24,378 nt of DNA from Planctomycetota bacterium (GTDB lineage: Bacteria > Planctomycetota > Planctomycetia > Pirellulales > Pirellulaceae): assembly GCA_026692885.1 (NCBI GenBank), contig JAPLNJ010000344.1, forward strand, positions 1 through 24,378. Reading direction: 5' to 3'. The notes below the pieces were generated by a model, which was not told the origin of the DNA, made no database searches, and saw only the letters and a program-made list of their open reading frames with translations. Each line of letters opens with the position of its first letter. Positions within the stretch are counted from its first letter, which is position 1. The position numbers were made by a program, and so were the translations under genes. This document shows, one piece after another, positions 15,745 to 24,378 of the stretch.

Positions 15745-16638
15745 TCAGCGCACCAAGCCGCGCTGCCGCAGGTAATTCGAGACCAGTTGCTCGACCGGCG
15801 TCTGGGTGCTGGTCATCAGGTAGCTGACACCGCGGCGCGTGCAGAACTCGCGAGCGCCGTCGATGAATGCGGCCAGCGTTTTTTTGTACCGTTCCAACAA
15901 CGGCCGGCTGACCGTGATTTCCGCCACGTCGGAGTCTTCACAGTCGACCAGTCTTAGATCGCCCTTGACGTCCGGGTCCAATTCCTCCGGCGACAGCACC
16001 TGCACGACGTACACGTCCATCTGCTGCGTGAGCAGGAATCGCAAAGCCTGCTCATAGCCGCTCTTGTCCATCAAGTCGCTGATCAGGACCAGGATGCCCT
16101 TGCCGCTGTTCCGCAGGCAGAACTCCTTGATGCCGGTGGCTAGGGGTAGATTCTGCCCGGACTCCAGGCCGTCCAGGTACTCCAGCATCCGCCACAGGCT
16201 CCGCCGTCCGCGCAGGACCGGACCGGGCCGGCTGCGCGAGGCGCCCAGGGCCTCGATTTTCACGCGATCCGCCCGGCACAATCCGATGAAGCCCAGCGCG
16301 GCTGCGAGTTGTTTGGCGTACTGCAGCTTGGTCGGGTCGCCGAAGTCCATCGAGGCGCTAGTGTCGACCAGGGCATAGAAGTGCAGGTCCTCTTCTTCCA
16401 GGAACAGCTTCAGAAAGAGCTTGTCCAGCCGCGCGAACAGGTTCCAGTCCACGAACCGCAGATCGTCGCCAGCCACGTAGTTGCGGAAGTCGGCGAACTC
16501 GACGCTTTGGCCTTTGCGGCGACTGCGGCGCTCGCCCTTCATTCGTCCGCGGAAGATCTTGCGGCTGACCAACTCCAGACGTTCCAGTTGCGCCAGCAAC
16601 TGGGGACTCAGCAACAGGGAAGGTGCGGTGGACGTCAT
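15745..16638 (-). CDS. DUF58 / VWA-like protein
   Basis: The product has 297 residues. Residues 43-83 hold the DUF58 signature (GQSVEFADFRNYVAGDDLRFVDWNLFARLDKLFLK). A von Willebrand A-like region begins at LHFYALVDTSASMDFG with a MIDAS-type DTSAS at 92-96, and ends near ITVSRPLLERYKKTL. DUF58 proteins usually sit beside a MoxR AAA+ ATPase and Bat-type VWA membrane proteins, and act in MoxR-dependent maturation or stress functions. Here none of these neighbours is visible, so the partner must lie elsewhere or the gene works alone. The protein is soluble, with no signal peptide or membrane segment. The ATG at 16636-16638 lacks a strong ribosome binding site. Its start is 201 bases from the divergent site-2 protease gene. 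Family assignment is firm; the role is not known. Confidence 0.9.
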   Translation of the reverse strand: MTSTAPSLLLSPQLLAQLERLELVSRKIFRGRMKGERRSRRKGQSVEFADFRNYVAGDDLRFVDWNLFARLDKLFLKLFLEEEDLHFYALVDTSASMDFGDPTKLQYAKQLAAALGFIGLCRADRVKIEALGASRSRPGPVLRGRRSLWRMLEYLDGLESGQNLPLATGIKEFCLRNSGKGILVLISDLMDKSGYEQALRFLLTQQMDVYVVQVLSPEELDPDVKGDLRLVDCEDSDVAEITVSRPLLERYKKTLAAFIDGAREFCTRRGVSYLMTSTQTPVEQLVSNYLRQRGLVR

Positions 16639-16666
16639 GGGACTCTAAGCTACGCGACGGGCGAGG

Positions 16667-16696
16667 CTGACGCAACGTGGGAGGTTGTGCTACAAT
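16667..16696 (+). promoter_or_regulatory. Candidate sigma-70-type promoter for the site-2 protease gene
   Basis: CTGACG (16667-16672) and TACAAT (16691-16696, five of six matches) are separated by 18 bases. A transcript from about 16703 would carry a leader of about 137 bases containing the GC-rich hairpin at 16755-16797. Confidence 0.4.
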
Positions 16697-16754
16697 CATC
16701 ACTCGCCGTGCCCAAAGGAATGGCGGAAGCAGAGCTTCGGCATTTGCGTTTCCG

Positions 16755-16797
16755 CCCCTCACCCCGACCCCGCTCCCCGGAGTACCGGGGCGAGGGA
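16755..16797. repeat. GC-rich hairpin repeat in the protease leader
   Basis: CCCCGG (16775-16780) and CCGGGG (16785-16790) pair around AGTA, and outer CCCTC/GAGGG blocks extend the structure. The sequence CCCCTCACCCCGACCCCG has the look of a dispersed planctomycete repeat. It lies 40-80 bases before the GTG start and could affect translation or transcription read-through. Confidence 0.5.
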
Positions 16798-16839
16798 GTT
16801 TGTTTGTCGGTCGTGCCCTGAGCCGTGAGGAATCTTCCC

Positions 16840-17607
16840 GTGTTCCTGATCGAACCACAACCGACTGCTTACGATCTGCAATTTCGCGTGGCCGGCATCC
16901 CGGTCCGTGTGCATCCCTTGTTTTGGCTGATGGCGCTGATTCTCGGGGCGCAGGGCAAACCGGGCCCCGAATTGCTGATCTGGGTGGCGGTCGTGTTCGT
17001 GTCCATCTTGGCCCATGAATTGGGCCATGCCTGCATGGGTCGCTATTTCGGGCGGAACGCCAGGATCTCGCTGTACCTGATGGGCGGCCTGACGATTTCG
17101 CAGTCGTCCGCCTACGGCCTGAACTCCGGGCGACGGCGTCCCACGGCTAACTCGGAAATACTCGTCTCGGCTGCCGGGCCGGGCGCGGGATTTCTGCTGG
17201 CGGGCCTGGTCGTCATGCTCATCGTTGCGGCAGGCAGTCGTATTACCTTTGGTTGGGCCGGCTGGATGCCCACCTGGCTCCTGAGCTTGGTGCCGCCGTT
17301 GCGGGACGCGCGGTACATGGACGTCGTGCTCGACGATTTGCTGTGGGTGAATATCTTCTGGGGGCTGATCAACCTGTTGCCCATCTATCCTCTGGACGGC
17401 GGTCAGATCGTGCGTCAAGTGCTGGTGAGTCGGGATCCCCGGAACGGGACCGCCCAAGCGTTGTGGATTTCTGTGTTCGTGGCAGCCGGGATGGCAGCTT
17501 TCGGCTTGTTGCAGATGCACAGCGTTTTCAACGCCGTCTTCTTTGGTTCGCTGGCCGTGTCCAGTTACCAGGCTCTGCAACAGACGGGCGGCGGACAACC
17601 GTGGTAG
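16840..17607 (+). CDS. Site-2 protease family (M50) intramembrane metalloprotease
   Basis: The GTG at 16840 is chosen because GAGGAA (16827-16832) precedes it by seven bases; the in-frame GTG at 16825 would be less well placed. The 255-residue product has a zinc motif HELGH at 59-63 in the helix VVFVSILAHELGHACMGRYFG and the second zinc-site motif LDGG at 185-188 (LLPIYPLDGGQIV). A glycine-rich membrane helix (SAAGPGAGFLLAGLVVMLIVAA) and a C-terminal hydrophobic pair complete the usual S2P core of about six helices. These enzymes cut transmembrane segments of regulatory proteins such as anti-sigma factors. There is no PDZ or CBS domain. The substrate is not apparent from the neighbours. It is transcribed divergently from the DUF58 gene. 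Confidence 0.85.
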   Translation: MFLIEPQPTAYDLQFRVAGIPVRVHPLFWLMALILGAQGKPGPELLIWVAVVFVSILAHELGHACMGRYFGRNARISLYLMGGLTISQSSAYGLNSGRRRPTANSEILVSAAGPGAGFLLAGLVVMLIVAAGSRITFGWAGWMPTWLLSLVPPLRDARYMDVVLDDLLWVNIFWGLINLLPIYPLDGGQIVRQVLVSRDPRNGTAQALWISVFVAAGMAAFGLLQMHSVFNAVFFGSLAVSSYQALQQTGGGQPW

Positions 17608-18185
17608 GCCGCACAGAGTCGCAGTGGGAAGCGGAGTGAAGTTGATCCCGCTGTTGTGTCGCGAGAAGACCCCTAGCCGCGCGTCCGCCGCTGGGATCCG
17701 ATTCACATTCGGCGGCGCCATTGGTCCGCGGCGTGGCGCGAAATCTTGTCCGGCTGGTGCGACGATACGCCGCCCGAATTGGCACAGGGTTCTTTCTGCC
17801 GTTGGCTCGCCTTGCGGCGTCAGCGACCGCTGAGTCGTCACTGGTGCGGCGTCCATCAGCAGCGCGCTCAGCCAGCGTGTACGCTGATCGACGGCACCAC
17901 GATCTCGCTGTACTGAGCCGCGACCGCGCAAGAACTTTTGTGGAAAAGTTGTTCAAATCGCGCTTGCATATTTTTCATTCCTGCGTACAACTAACGCTAG
18001 CAAAGAAGGAGGGATACGCCACACGAGTCTGTTCCGGTTCCAACTCGGATGGTTGAGAAGGGCAGACATCTCGAACTTGAGCGGGTGGCGTTGAAGTAGT
18101 TGGCGAGTGGAACTTGTCGGCTCTGGGCAAACTGGAAGCCATCGAGAAGGATCTCGCCGGAACCTTGTTTAACGGAGGATGAATC
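17608..18185. other. 578-bp region without a recognisable gene; leader of the small basic-protein gene
   Basis: Open frames here give Arg/Ser/Ala-rich translations without any family resemblance, so I see no gene. The first 320 bases are GC-rich. From about 17930 to 17980 there is an AT-rich block with the inverted repeat AACTTTT-GTGG-AAAAGTT (17933-17950). The last 100 bases lead into the GGAGG at 18174-18178 of the Lys/Ala/Pro-rich gene. A long 5' leader or a small RNA is possible but unsupported. Confidence 0.5.
17964..17991 (+). promoter_or_regulatory. Possible promoter for the Lys/Ala/Pro-rich small gene
   Basis: TTGCAT (17964-17969) and TACAAC (17986-17991) are 16 bases apart in the only AT-rich block of this gap. 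The matches are partial, and the implied leader of about 185 bases is long. Confidence 0.25.
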
Positions 18186-18302
18186 GTGGCCAAGAAGAAA
18201 GCTCCTGCTCCCGCGAAGGCTGCTCCCGCGAAGGCTGCTCCTGCGAAGGCTGCTCCCGCCAAGAAGGCACCTGCGAAGAAGGCACCTGCGAAGAAGAAGT
18301 AG
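18186..18302 (+). CDS. Lys/Ala/Pro-rich 38-residue histone H1-like small protein
   Basis: A GTG at 18186 follows GGAGG (18174-18178) at an ideal seven-base distance and opens 38 codons ending in TAG at 18300-18302. The product is built only from Ala, Lys and Pro after Met1: an MAKKKAPAPA start, AKAAP repeats, AKKAP repeats, and a KKK end. Such sequences match the C-terminal tails of bacterial histone H1-like proteins and AlgP-type DNA-binding tails, so it probably binds DNA or other polyanions and is strongly basic. The DNA repeats GCGAAGGCTGCTCC several times, so length may vary between strains. A clear intrinsic terminator follows (18368-18409). A frame one base off (ATG at 18179) is also open but gives a Cys/Glu-rich repeat and is not the natural choice. 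It is short enough to be missed by usual length cut-offs. Confidence 0.7.
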   Translation: MAKKKAPAPAKAAPAKAAPAKAAPAKKAPAKKAPAKKK

Positions 18303-18367
18303 TTTCTCGGAAGCCGCCTTACGCGGCACTCGCTTCCGCACAACGGAGCGCTGGATAACAACGAGAA

Positions 18368-18409
18368 AGAGCCGTCAGGACTGGGCAGTCTTGGCGGCTC
18401 TAAGTTTTT
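18368..18409 (+). terminator. Intrinsic terminator of the Lys/Ala/Pro-rich gene
   Basis: AGAGCCGTCAGGACT (18368-18382) pairs with AGTCTTGGCGGCTCT (18387-18401) around GGGC, with 13 Watson-Crick pairs and two G-U or mismatched positions. A run of five T follows at 18405-18409. It ends just before the convergent Mrp gene stop at 18416. Confidence 0.8.
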
Positions 18410-18415
18410 CTTGGC

Positions 18416-19498
18416 CTACCCCAATACGGGCAGATTCGGTTGCGGCGGCGCCGCGACTGCGGCCGCGGACAACTGCTTCACCAGTCGGTAGACGATACGT
18501 TCCAGGTGCGAGGCCACGGCGGGGTTCGCGAAATTGTCATCCGTCTGGCCCGCATCGCCCAACTCGCGGATCTGCACGTTGATCGGCACTTCACCCAGGA
18601 ACGGCACACCCAGCTCCTCGGCCCGCTGGCGAGCGCCACCGCGGCCGAAGATCTCGGCACGCTCGCCGCAGTGCGGACACACGAATCCGCTCATGTTCTC
18701 GACCACGCCCAGGATGGGAATGTTCACGCGGCGGAACATGGCGATGGCCTTCACCGCATCGAGCAGAGCGACGTCCTGCGGCGTGCAGACGACCACGGCG
18801 CCGGTCAGTGGCAATAACTGCGACAGCGTGAGCGCGATGTCGCCGGTGCCCGGCGGCATGTCGATGATCAGATAATCCAGATCGCCCCAACTCGTGTCGC
18901 GCAGGAATTGCGTCACCGCGCCGTGCAGCATCGGACCCCGCCAAATTACCGCCTCCTCTTTGGGCACGAGGAAACCCATGGACATTACCGGCATGCCGTC
19001 CTTGAGGATCGGCTGGATCTTGTCGTTCTCGATCACGGGTCGGCCGGACAGGCCCAGCAGATGGGGAATACTGGGGCCGTAGACGTCGGTGTCCAGCAGC
19101 CCGACTTTGCAGCCCGTGCGTTGCAAGCCAAACGCCAGTACCGCAGCGAGCGTACTCTTGCCCACGCCGCCTTTACCGGACCCCACAGCGATGACGCTCT
19201 TGACCGTCAGGCCGATTTCGCCGATCTGCTGCGCCGGCCGGTTGTGGGCGGCGGCGTGGATGGTGATTTCGCCGATCTGCGGAAAGGCCCCGCGCAGCTT
19301 CTGCCGCAAATCCTCGCGGACGTCGTTCCAGATCGGGGCGGACCACGTCGTGAGAGCTAACGTCAACGAAAGGTGATTGTCCGACACCTGAATGTCTCGG
19401 ATCTGTTCCAGCTTCAGAGCCTTGCGTCCGGTTTCTGGATCGGGGAAGTCCGCAACTGCCGCTCGGACCGCGGCGACATCAATCTGGCCGTTGGCCAT
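18416..19498 (-). CDS. mrp: Mrp/ApbC (NBP35-type) iron-sulfur cluster carrier ATPase
   Basis: The product has 360 residues. Residues 5-80 are an N-terminal MIP18/DUF59 domain (VRAAVADFPDPETGRKALKLEQIRDI). The P-loop NTPase follows, with the deviant Walker A GSGKGGVGKST at 106-116, a switch region GLLDTDVYGPSIPHLLG, a Walker B region YLIIDMPPGTGD, and the paired cysteines CPHC at 274-277 that hold a bridging [4Fe-4S] cluster in dimers. The protein assembles and transfers Fe-S clusters to apo-enzymes in the cytoplasm. The ATG at 19496-19498 has AAGGAG five bases upstream. It is 26 bases downstream of a receiver-like protein gene on the same strand and may share a transcript with it. The C-terminal 20 residues (Ala/Pro-rich) are variable in the family. 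Confidence 0.95.
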   Translation of the reverse strand: MANGQIDVAAVRAAVADFPDPETGRKALKLEQIRDIQVSDNHLSLTLALTTWSAPIWNDVREDLRQKLRGAFPQIGEITIHAAAHNRPAQQIGEIGLTVKSVIAVGSGKGGVGKSTLAAVLAFGLQRTGCKVGLLDTDVYGPSIPHLLGLSGRPVIENDKIQPILKDGMPVMSMGFLVPKEEAVIWRGPMLHGAVTQFLRDTSWGDLDYLIIDMPPGTGDIALTLSQLLPLTGAVVVCTPQDVALLDAVKAIAMFRRVNIPILGVVENMSGFVCPHCGERAEIFGRGGARQRAEELGVPFLGEVPINVQIRELGDAGQTDDNFANPAVASHLERIVYRLVKQLSAAAVAAPPQPNLPVLG

Positions 19499-19524
19499 GG
19501 GTGCTCCTTAATTTGAGAGGGTCG

Positions 19525-19971
19525 TCAATCGCCCTGGCTCCGCCGGCCACTCCACGGCAGGCGACGCCAGATGGTTTCGCGCAACGTCAATAGCGGTTGC
19601 GGCGCCAACGCCAGATGTCGTTCGATCAAGCGCGCCGCCGCCGCCAGATGCCGCGGGGCAAACACCGCGTGGGTTGCTCCCGCTTCACGCACGGCCCACT
19701 CGTAATGCTCCAGTCCCCGCTCGCCCACTACGATCGCTCGGGCCTGCGGAAAGCATCGTGTCAGGTCGAACAACCGCTTCAGTAGGGCCTCGTCGTTGTG
19801 TGGCGTCAATTCTAACGCCAGCAGGCTGGCGGGGCTGCGGGCGAGTTCGTCCCAACATTCCGCCCAGCTGCGAGTCTCGTACACACGGTGTCCGGCGGGA
19901 GACAACAATCGCCTCAAGGCGACGGCCCACTGGCCGGTCTTCTCGCACACGATCACCCGAGCAAGCTGCAT
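19525..19971 (-). CDS. Receiver-domain-like protein lacking the phosphorylatable Asp
   Basis: The product has 148 residues with a beta-alpha repeat pattern close to a response-regulator receiver. There is a first strand ARVIVCEKTGQW, then HRVYETRSWAECWDEL, then SLLALELTPHNDEALLKRLFDL, ARAIVVGERGLEHYEWAVREAGATHAVFAPRHL and a final helix AAARLIERHL. At the position of the acceptor Asp, the third strand reads ALELTP with Glu54, so aspartyl phosphorylation seems impossible. A C-terminal tail of about 28 basic residues follows. It would be a pseudo-receiver acting by protein contact. It lies directly upstream of mrp (26 bp) and downstream of the NtrC-like gene, separated by 216 bp with a palindrome. 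The ATG at 19969-19971 has AGG 11 bases away. The fold is inferred from pattern, not a clear match. Confidence 0.6.
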   Translation of the reverse strand: MQLARVIVCEKTGQWAVALRRLLSPAGHRVYETRSWAECWDELARSPASLLALELTPHNDEALLKRLFDLTRCFPQARAIVVGERGLEHYEWAVREAGATHAVFAPRHLAAAARLIERHLALAPQPLLTLRETIWRRLPWSGRRSQGD

Positions 19972-20021
19972 GCTGTCACACCTGAAACCGTTGACTTCCG
20001 AAGTCTTGCGTGGGGCGCCTT

Positions 20022-20080
20022 GTAGGTCAGCCTTTCCAGACTGACGTTCGTTTGGAGTCAGGCTGGAAAGCCTGACCTAC
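20022..20080. repeat. Second copy of the GTAGGTCAGGCTTTCCAGCC palindrome
   Basis: Arms 20022-20045 and 20057-20080 differ from perfect complementarity at two positions and enclose an 11-base loop. The right arm is identical in type to the copy at 15308-15355. It sits between the NtrC-like gene and the receiver-like gene, both on the minus strand. Confidence 0.9.
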
Positions 20081-20187
20081 TTGGCAGAGCCCGCTGGTAT
20101 GGTAGGAATCGTCAGCCGTATTGGCAACCGGACTACACGATTCGTAAGGGCGCTGAGTCGGTCGAGGAACGCGACTCGCCCACTCCG

Positions 20188-21552
20188 CTACGTAATTCCA
20201 AAGAACTCGAGTCGTCGAAACAACCTCGGTCGGCTGATGCCCAGCAGTCGGGCGGCCTCGGCTTTGTTGCCCTTCGACTGCTTCAAGGCACGCTGGAGGA
20301 GTTCCTGCTCAATCTCCGCCAGGAAGTCGTCCAGTACGATGCGGTCATCCTCGCGCGGCGGATGCGCGGCAGCTGCGGCGGTCAGGCGAATCCTTTCCGG
20401 CAGCGCCGAGGCAACCACCTGTGGCCCCGTCGCGGTCGCGCACGCTTGCTGTATTAAGGCGGCCAATTCGTCGACATTGCCCGGCCACGGATACGCCAGA
20501 AGTTGATCCAAGGCTTCCTGGGAGAAGCCCGCCAGTTGGTTGGCGCCAGTTGCGTTGACCTGTTCCAGGAATAGCTGTGCCAACAAGGGGATGTCTTGGG
20601 GACGCTCGGCCAGTGGCGGAATCTCGATCACCAAGGTGCTGAGGGCGTAAGCCAGGTCGGGGTGAAACCGGTCGTTCGTCGCCAGTTCGAGCAGCGGTAC
20701 GCGCGCCGTCGCCAGCGTCCGCAAGGGCAACTCACGATTGCTCAGCACACCGGCCAGGGCCGCCTGAGCGTCGGGTGGCAGTTGATCCGCTTCCAACAGC
20801 AGGAGCGTTGCCGGCTGAACGAGCTCCTGATCGGCACAGCTGGCCAGAAACGAACTCACCGTGGTCTCCAGCAACTCGCCGTCCAGCAGCTGACAGGCCA
20901 GCGGCGCCAGGGGCGAGGCGGTCGCTTTGCCGGCTCCGTAATGCAGCCAGCGCGCGATGGTCTCGCGGCCGCTGCCGGGCGGCCCGACGAGCAGCACGCG
21001 CGGACTTCCCGCCAGCGCCAGGTGGAGCTGTTCCCGAACGCGCACCATGGCCGGGCTGTCGCCGACGATTTGGTTGAGCCGAACCCGTGGACCCAGTTCG
21101 TGCAGGAAGGCCCGCAGACGCTGATGGAATGTAGTGGAATCGGACGCGGGCCCGTGTGCTAACGTCATCTCCGGCAGATTCGCCGCGTCGACAAACGCCA
21201 CCGCCGCGAAGCCGTTATCGCGCTGGCCGGGCAGAGGTAGAAATTCGGCCCGGCGGCGCTGCAGTTGGCCCGCGAGATCACGACAACTGACTTCGCCGCT
21301 GGCCCGCTGTCCGTGAAAGACCTCGGGCGGTGGGCACAGCCCAGCGGCGAGGTCCTCGGCCGCACCCGGCGGCCCAGCACTGTGGTAATCGCATCGCTGG
21401 CCGATCAGCGTGGCTGGTTCGATCCCCAGCCACCCGGCACACGCCGGATTGCAGTAGACGATCCGCCGCCGCTCGTCCACGGCATACATCGGCAGCGAGC
21501 AGATTGCCAGTAACTTGGCGAGTGCCGTCTTCGGGGATTGGGGGCTGGTCAT
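20188..21552 (-). CDS. Degenerate NtrC-type (bacterial enhancer-binding) regulator with PAS-like N-terminus
   Basis: From the ATG at 21550-21552 the product has 454 residues; a frame extending to 21681 is open but this start follows GGGAG. Residues 10-55 (LAICSLPMYAVDERRRIVYCNPACAGWLGI) resemble a PAS domain. Residues 160-320 follow the sigma-54-activator AAA+ core: Walker A GPPGSGRE (190-197), with Arg in place of the usual Lys, and TLLLLEADQLPPDAQAAL (249-266), which lacks the Walker B Asp but keeps the Glu. The GAFTGA loop that contacts sigma-54 is absent. The arginine-finger segment reads RFHPDLAYAL instead of RFRxDLYYRL. The C-terminus (about 415-450) is a Fis-type helix-turn-helix (SKGNKAEAARLLGISRPRLFRRL). 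It therefore probably binds DNA but is unlikely to hydrolyse ATP or activate sigma-54 promoters. It is divergent from rlmI. Confidence 0.8.
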   Translation of the reverse strand: MTSPQSPKTALAKLLAICSLPMYAVDERRRIVYCNPACAGWLGIEPATLIGQRCDYHSAGPPGAAEDLAAGLCPPPEVFHGQRASGEVSCRDLAGQLQRRRAEFLPLPGQRDNGFAAVAFVDAANLPEMTLAHGPASDSTTFHQRLRAFLHELGPRVRLNQIVGDSPAMVRVREQLHLALAGSPRVLLVGPPGSGRETIARWLHYGAGKATASPLAPLACQLLDGELLETTVSSFLASCADQELVQPATLLLLEADQLPPDAQAALAGVLSNRELPLRTLATARVPLLELATNDRFHPDLAYALSTLVIEIPPLAERPQDIPLLAQLFLEQVNATGANQLAGFSQEALDQLLAYPWPGNVDELAALIQQACATATGPQVVASALPERIRLTAAAAAHPPREDDRIVLDDFLAEIEQELLQRALKQSKGNKAEAARLLGISRPRLFRRLEFFGIT

Positions 21553-21649
21553 GCGACGAGAACTCCCGAACATCATCAAGGGACCGCAATCGAAGGTTGC
21601 GTAACCCGCGCCTGCCATTAGAATCATGGGACCCCAGGAAGGCAATCCA

Positions 21650-23925
<2,276 letters not shown>

Positions 23926-23958
23926 GAGCGGCGCAAAACCGGGCGGAAACGGCGGCCA

Positions 23959-24052
23959 GGGTCAGTCGTTCAAATTTCAGTTCTTGCGGCGGTGAGACTC
24001 TCCACCCTCGTTGCCCAGAGGCCGCAAAAACTGAAATTTGAAGGACTGACCC
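23959..24052. repeat. Long inverted repeat (GGGTCAGTC...TTCAAATTTCAG arms)
   Basis: Arms 23959-23990 and 24021-24052 are reverse complements at 30 of 32 positions, around a 30-base loop. The core is CAAATTTCAG/CTGAAATTTG. It starts 34 bases after the hemB stop and could form a strong hairpin in the hemB transcript. Confidence 0.9.
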
Positions 24053-24162
24053 ATGTCTGCGGGCGGAACAGAAGTGAAACAAACTCTGGCCTGCCTCGCG
24101 ACACCGTTTTGCGCGGGCCATGCGCCGGGGTGAGGGGCGGGACGGCACGTGCCAAAGTGATT

Positions 24163-24213
24163 GTTCGGCCGTTCCTGACGGACAACGGCTCATGCAAGCG
24201 GGCTCACGCAACG
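24163..24213 (+). pseudogene. Possible relic of an IS481-type transposase (integrase core)
   Basis: In one frame this stretch encodes VRPFLTDNGSCKRAHAT, which resembles the second catalytic Asp region of IS481/IS3-like rve transposases, where 'v.TDNGs.y.S...' surrounds the DDE aspartate. Only about 17 residues match and there is no surrounding open transposase gene, so it would be a small remnant between two palindromic repeats. A chance match cannot be excluded. Confidence 0.35.
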
Positions 24214-24217
24214 ACAC

Positions 24218-24343
24218 TAAGGACCGGCGCATCAATAAGTGTCGGGTTCTCAAAGTAGTCATCACGCTCCGCGTGATGACATGTCGTCACGGCGGAGCGT
24301 GACGACTACTATACTCGCGACAGTTATTCATGCGCCGGTCCTA
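24218..24343. repeat. Nested palindromic element of about 126 bp (AGGACCGGCGCAT ends)
   Basis: The outer arms AGGACCGGCGCATCAATAA (24220-24238) and 24324-24342 are reverse complements at 18 of 19 positions. Inside, GTAGTCATCACGCTCCG (from 24255) faces CGGAGCGTGACGACTAC (ending 24309), and each inner arm is itself palindromic (GTCATCACG-CTCCG-CGTGATGAC; GTCACG-GCGGAG-CGTGAC). This looks like a miniature element, and it lies immediately after the possible transposase relic. The final 35 bases end with AGAGGA and a TTG at the very edge, where another gene might begin. Confidence 0.8.
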
Positions 24344-24378
24344 CGACGCAAAGGCAGAGAAAAAGAGGATCTACTTTG

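Noticed and set aside
16759..17931. Large minus-strand open frame of 390 codons across the site-2 protease gene
   Set aside because: Its translation is Arg/His/Gln-rich with no family pattern and lies antisense to a gene with clear HELGH and LDGG motifs; it is a GC-rich shadow frame.
18179..18355. ATG at 18179 opening a Cys/Glu-rich frame that overlaps the Lys/Ala/Pro gene
   Set aside because: The ATG overlaps the last G of GGAGG region too closely for that site to serve it, and the composition follows only from the repeat read in another frame.

Overview
The window looks like a chromosomal segment of a GC-rich planctomycete, most likely of the Pirellulales type. This is inferred from gene content: an Omp85 barrel with a long proline-rich N-terminal region, FG-GAP and beta-propeller/cytochrome c exported proteins, a DUF3999-DUF2339 pair, an FSLxxLL-type small membrane protein, a Lys/Ala/Pro histone-like miniprotein, and intergenic regions packed with imperfect palindromes. 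No rRNA, tRNA, CRISPR array, intact insertion sequence or prophage is visible.

Layout. Positions 1-2327 hold the C-terminal POTRA part of a BamA-like protein (cut by the window edge) and a separate lipoprotein-type Omp85 barrel, so the BamA architecture is spread over two genes. Positions 2302-2521 hold a palindromic element flanked by a 25-bp duplication of the barrel gene's 3' end. From 2519 to 5828 are two exported minus-strand proteins, an FG-GAP/VCBS repeat protein and a beta-propeller fused to a di-heme cytochrome c peroxidase-like module. From 6158 to 7502 are a small membrane protein and an exported esterase of the PHB-depolymerase type. A repeat cluster lies at 7571-7961. From 7983 to 11312 on the minus strand are an exported TPR/DUF2135-like protein with a glycine-rich tail and a divergent DisA_N (diadenylate cyclase)-like protein. 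From 11419 to 15564 on the minus strand are a DUF2007 protein, the DUF2339-DUF3999 membrane pair and a doubtful small ORF. A DUF58 protein (minus) and a site-2 protease (plus) diverge near 16.7 kb.

A 38-codon Lys/Ala/Pro-rich gene with a good terminator lies at 18186-18302. Next come Mrp/ApbC and a receiver-like protein on the minus strand, then a degenerate NtrC-type regulator. Divergent from that regulator is an RlmI-like methyltransferase-hemB operon. The last 450 bases contain two large palindromes and a short relic that may come from an IS481-type transposase.

The genes are mostly housekeeping or envelope functions. Nothing visible amounts to a complete new defence or mobile system. The most unusual material is the split BamA, the ATPase-degenerate enhancer-binding-protein homologue with a receiver-like gene downstream, the DisA_N-like protein with an altered RHR motif, and the dense set of at least eight palindromic repeat families. 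Several of these touch or supply gene ends.
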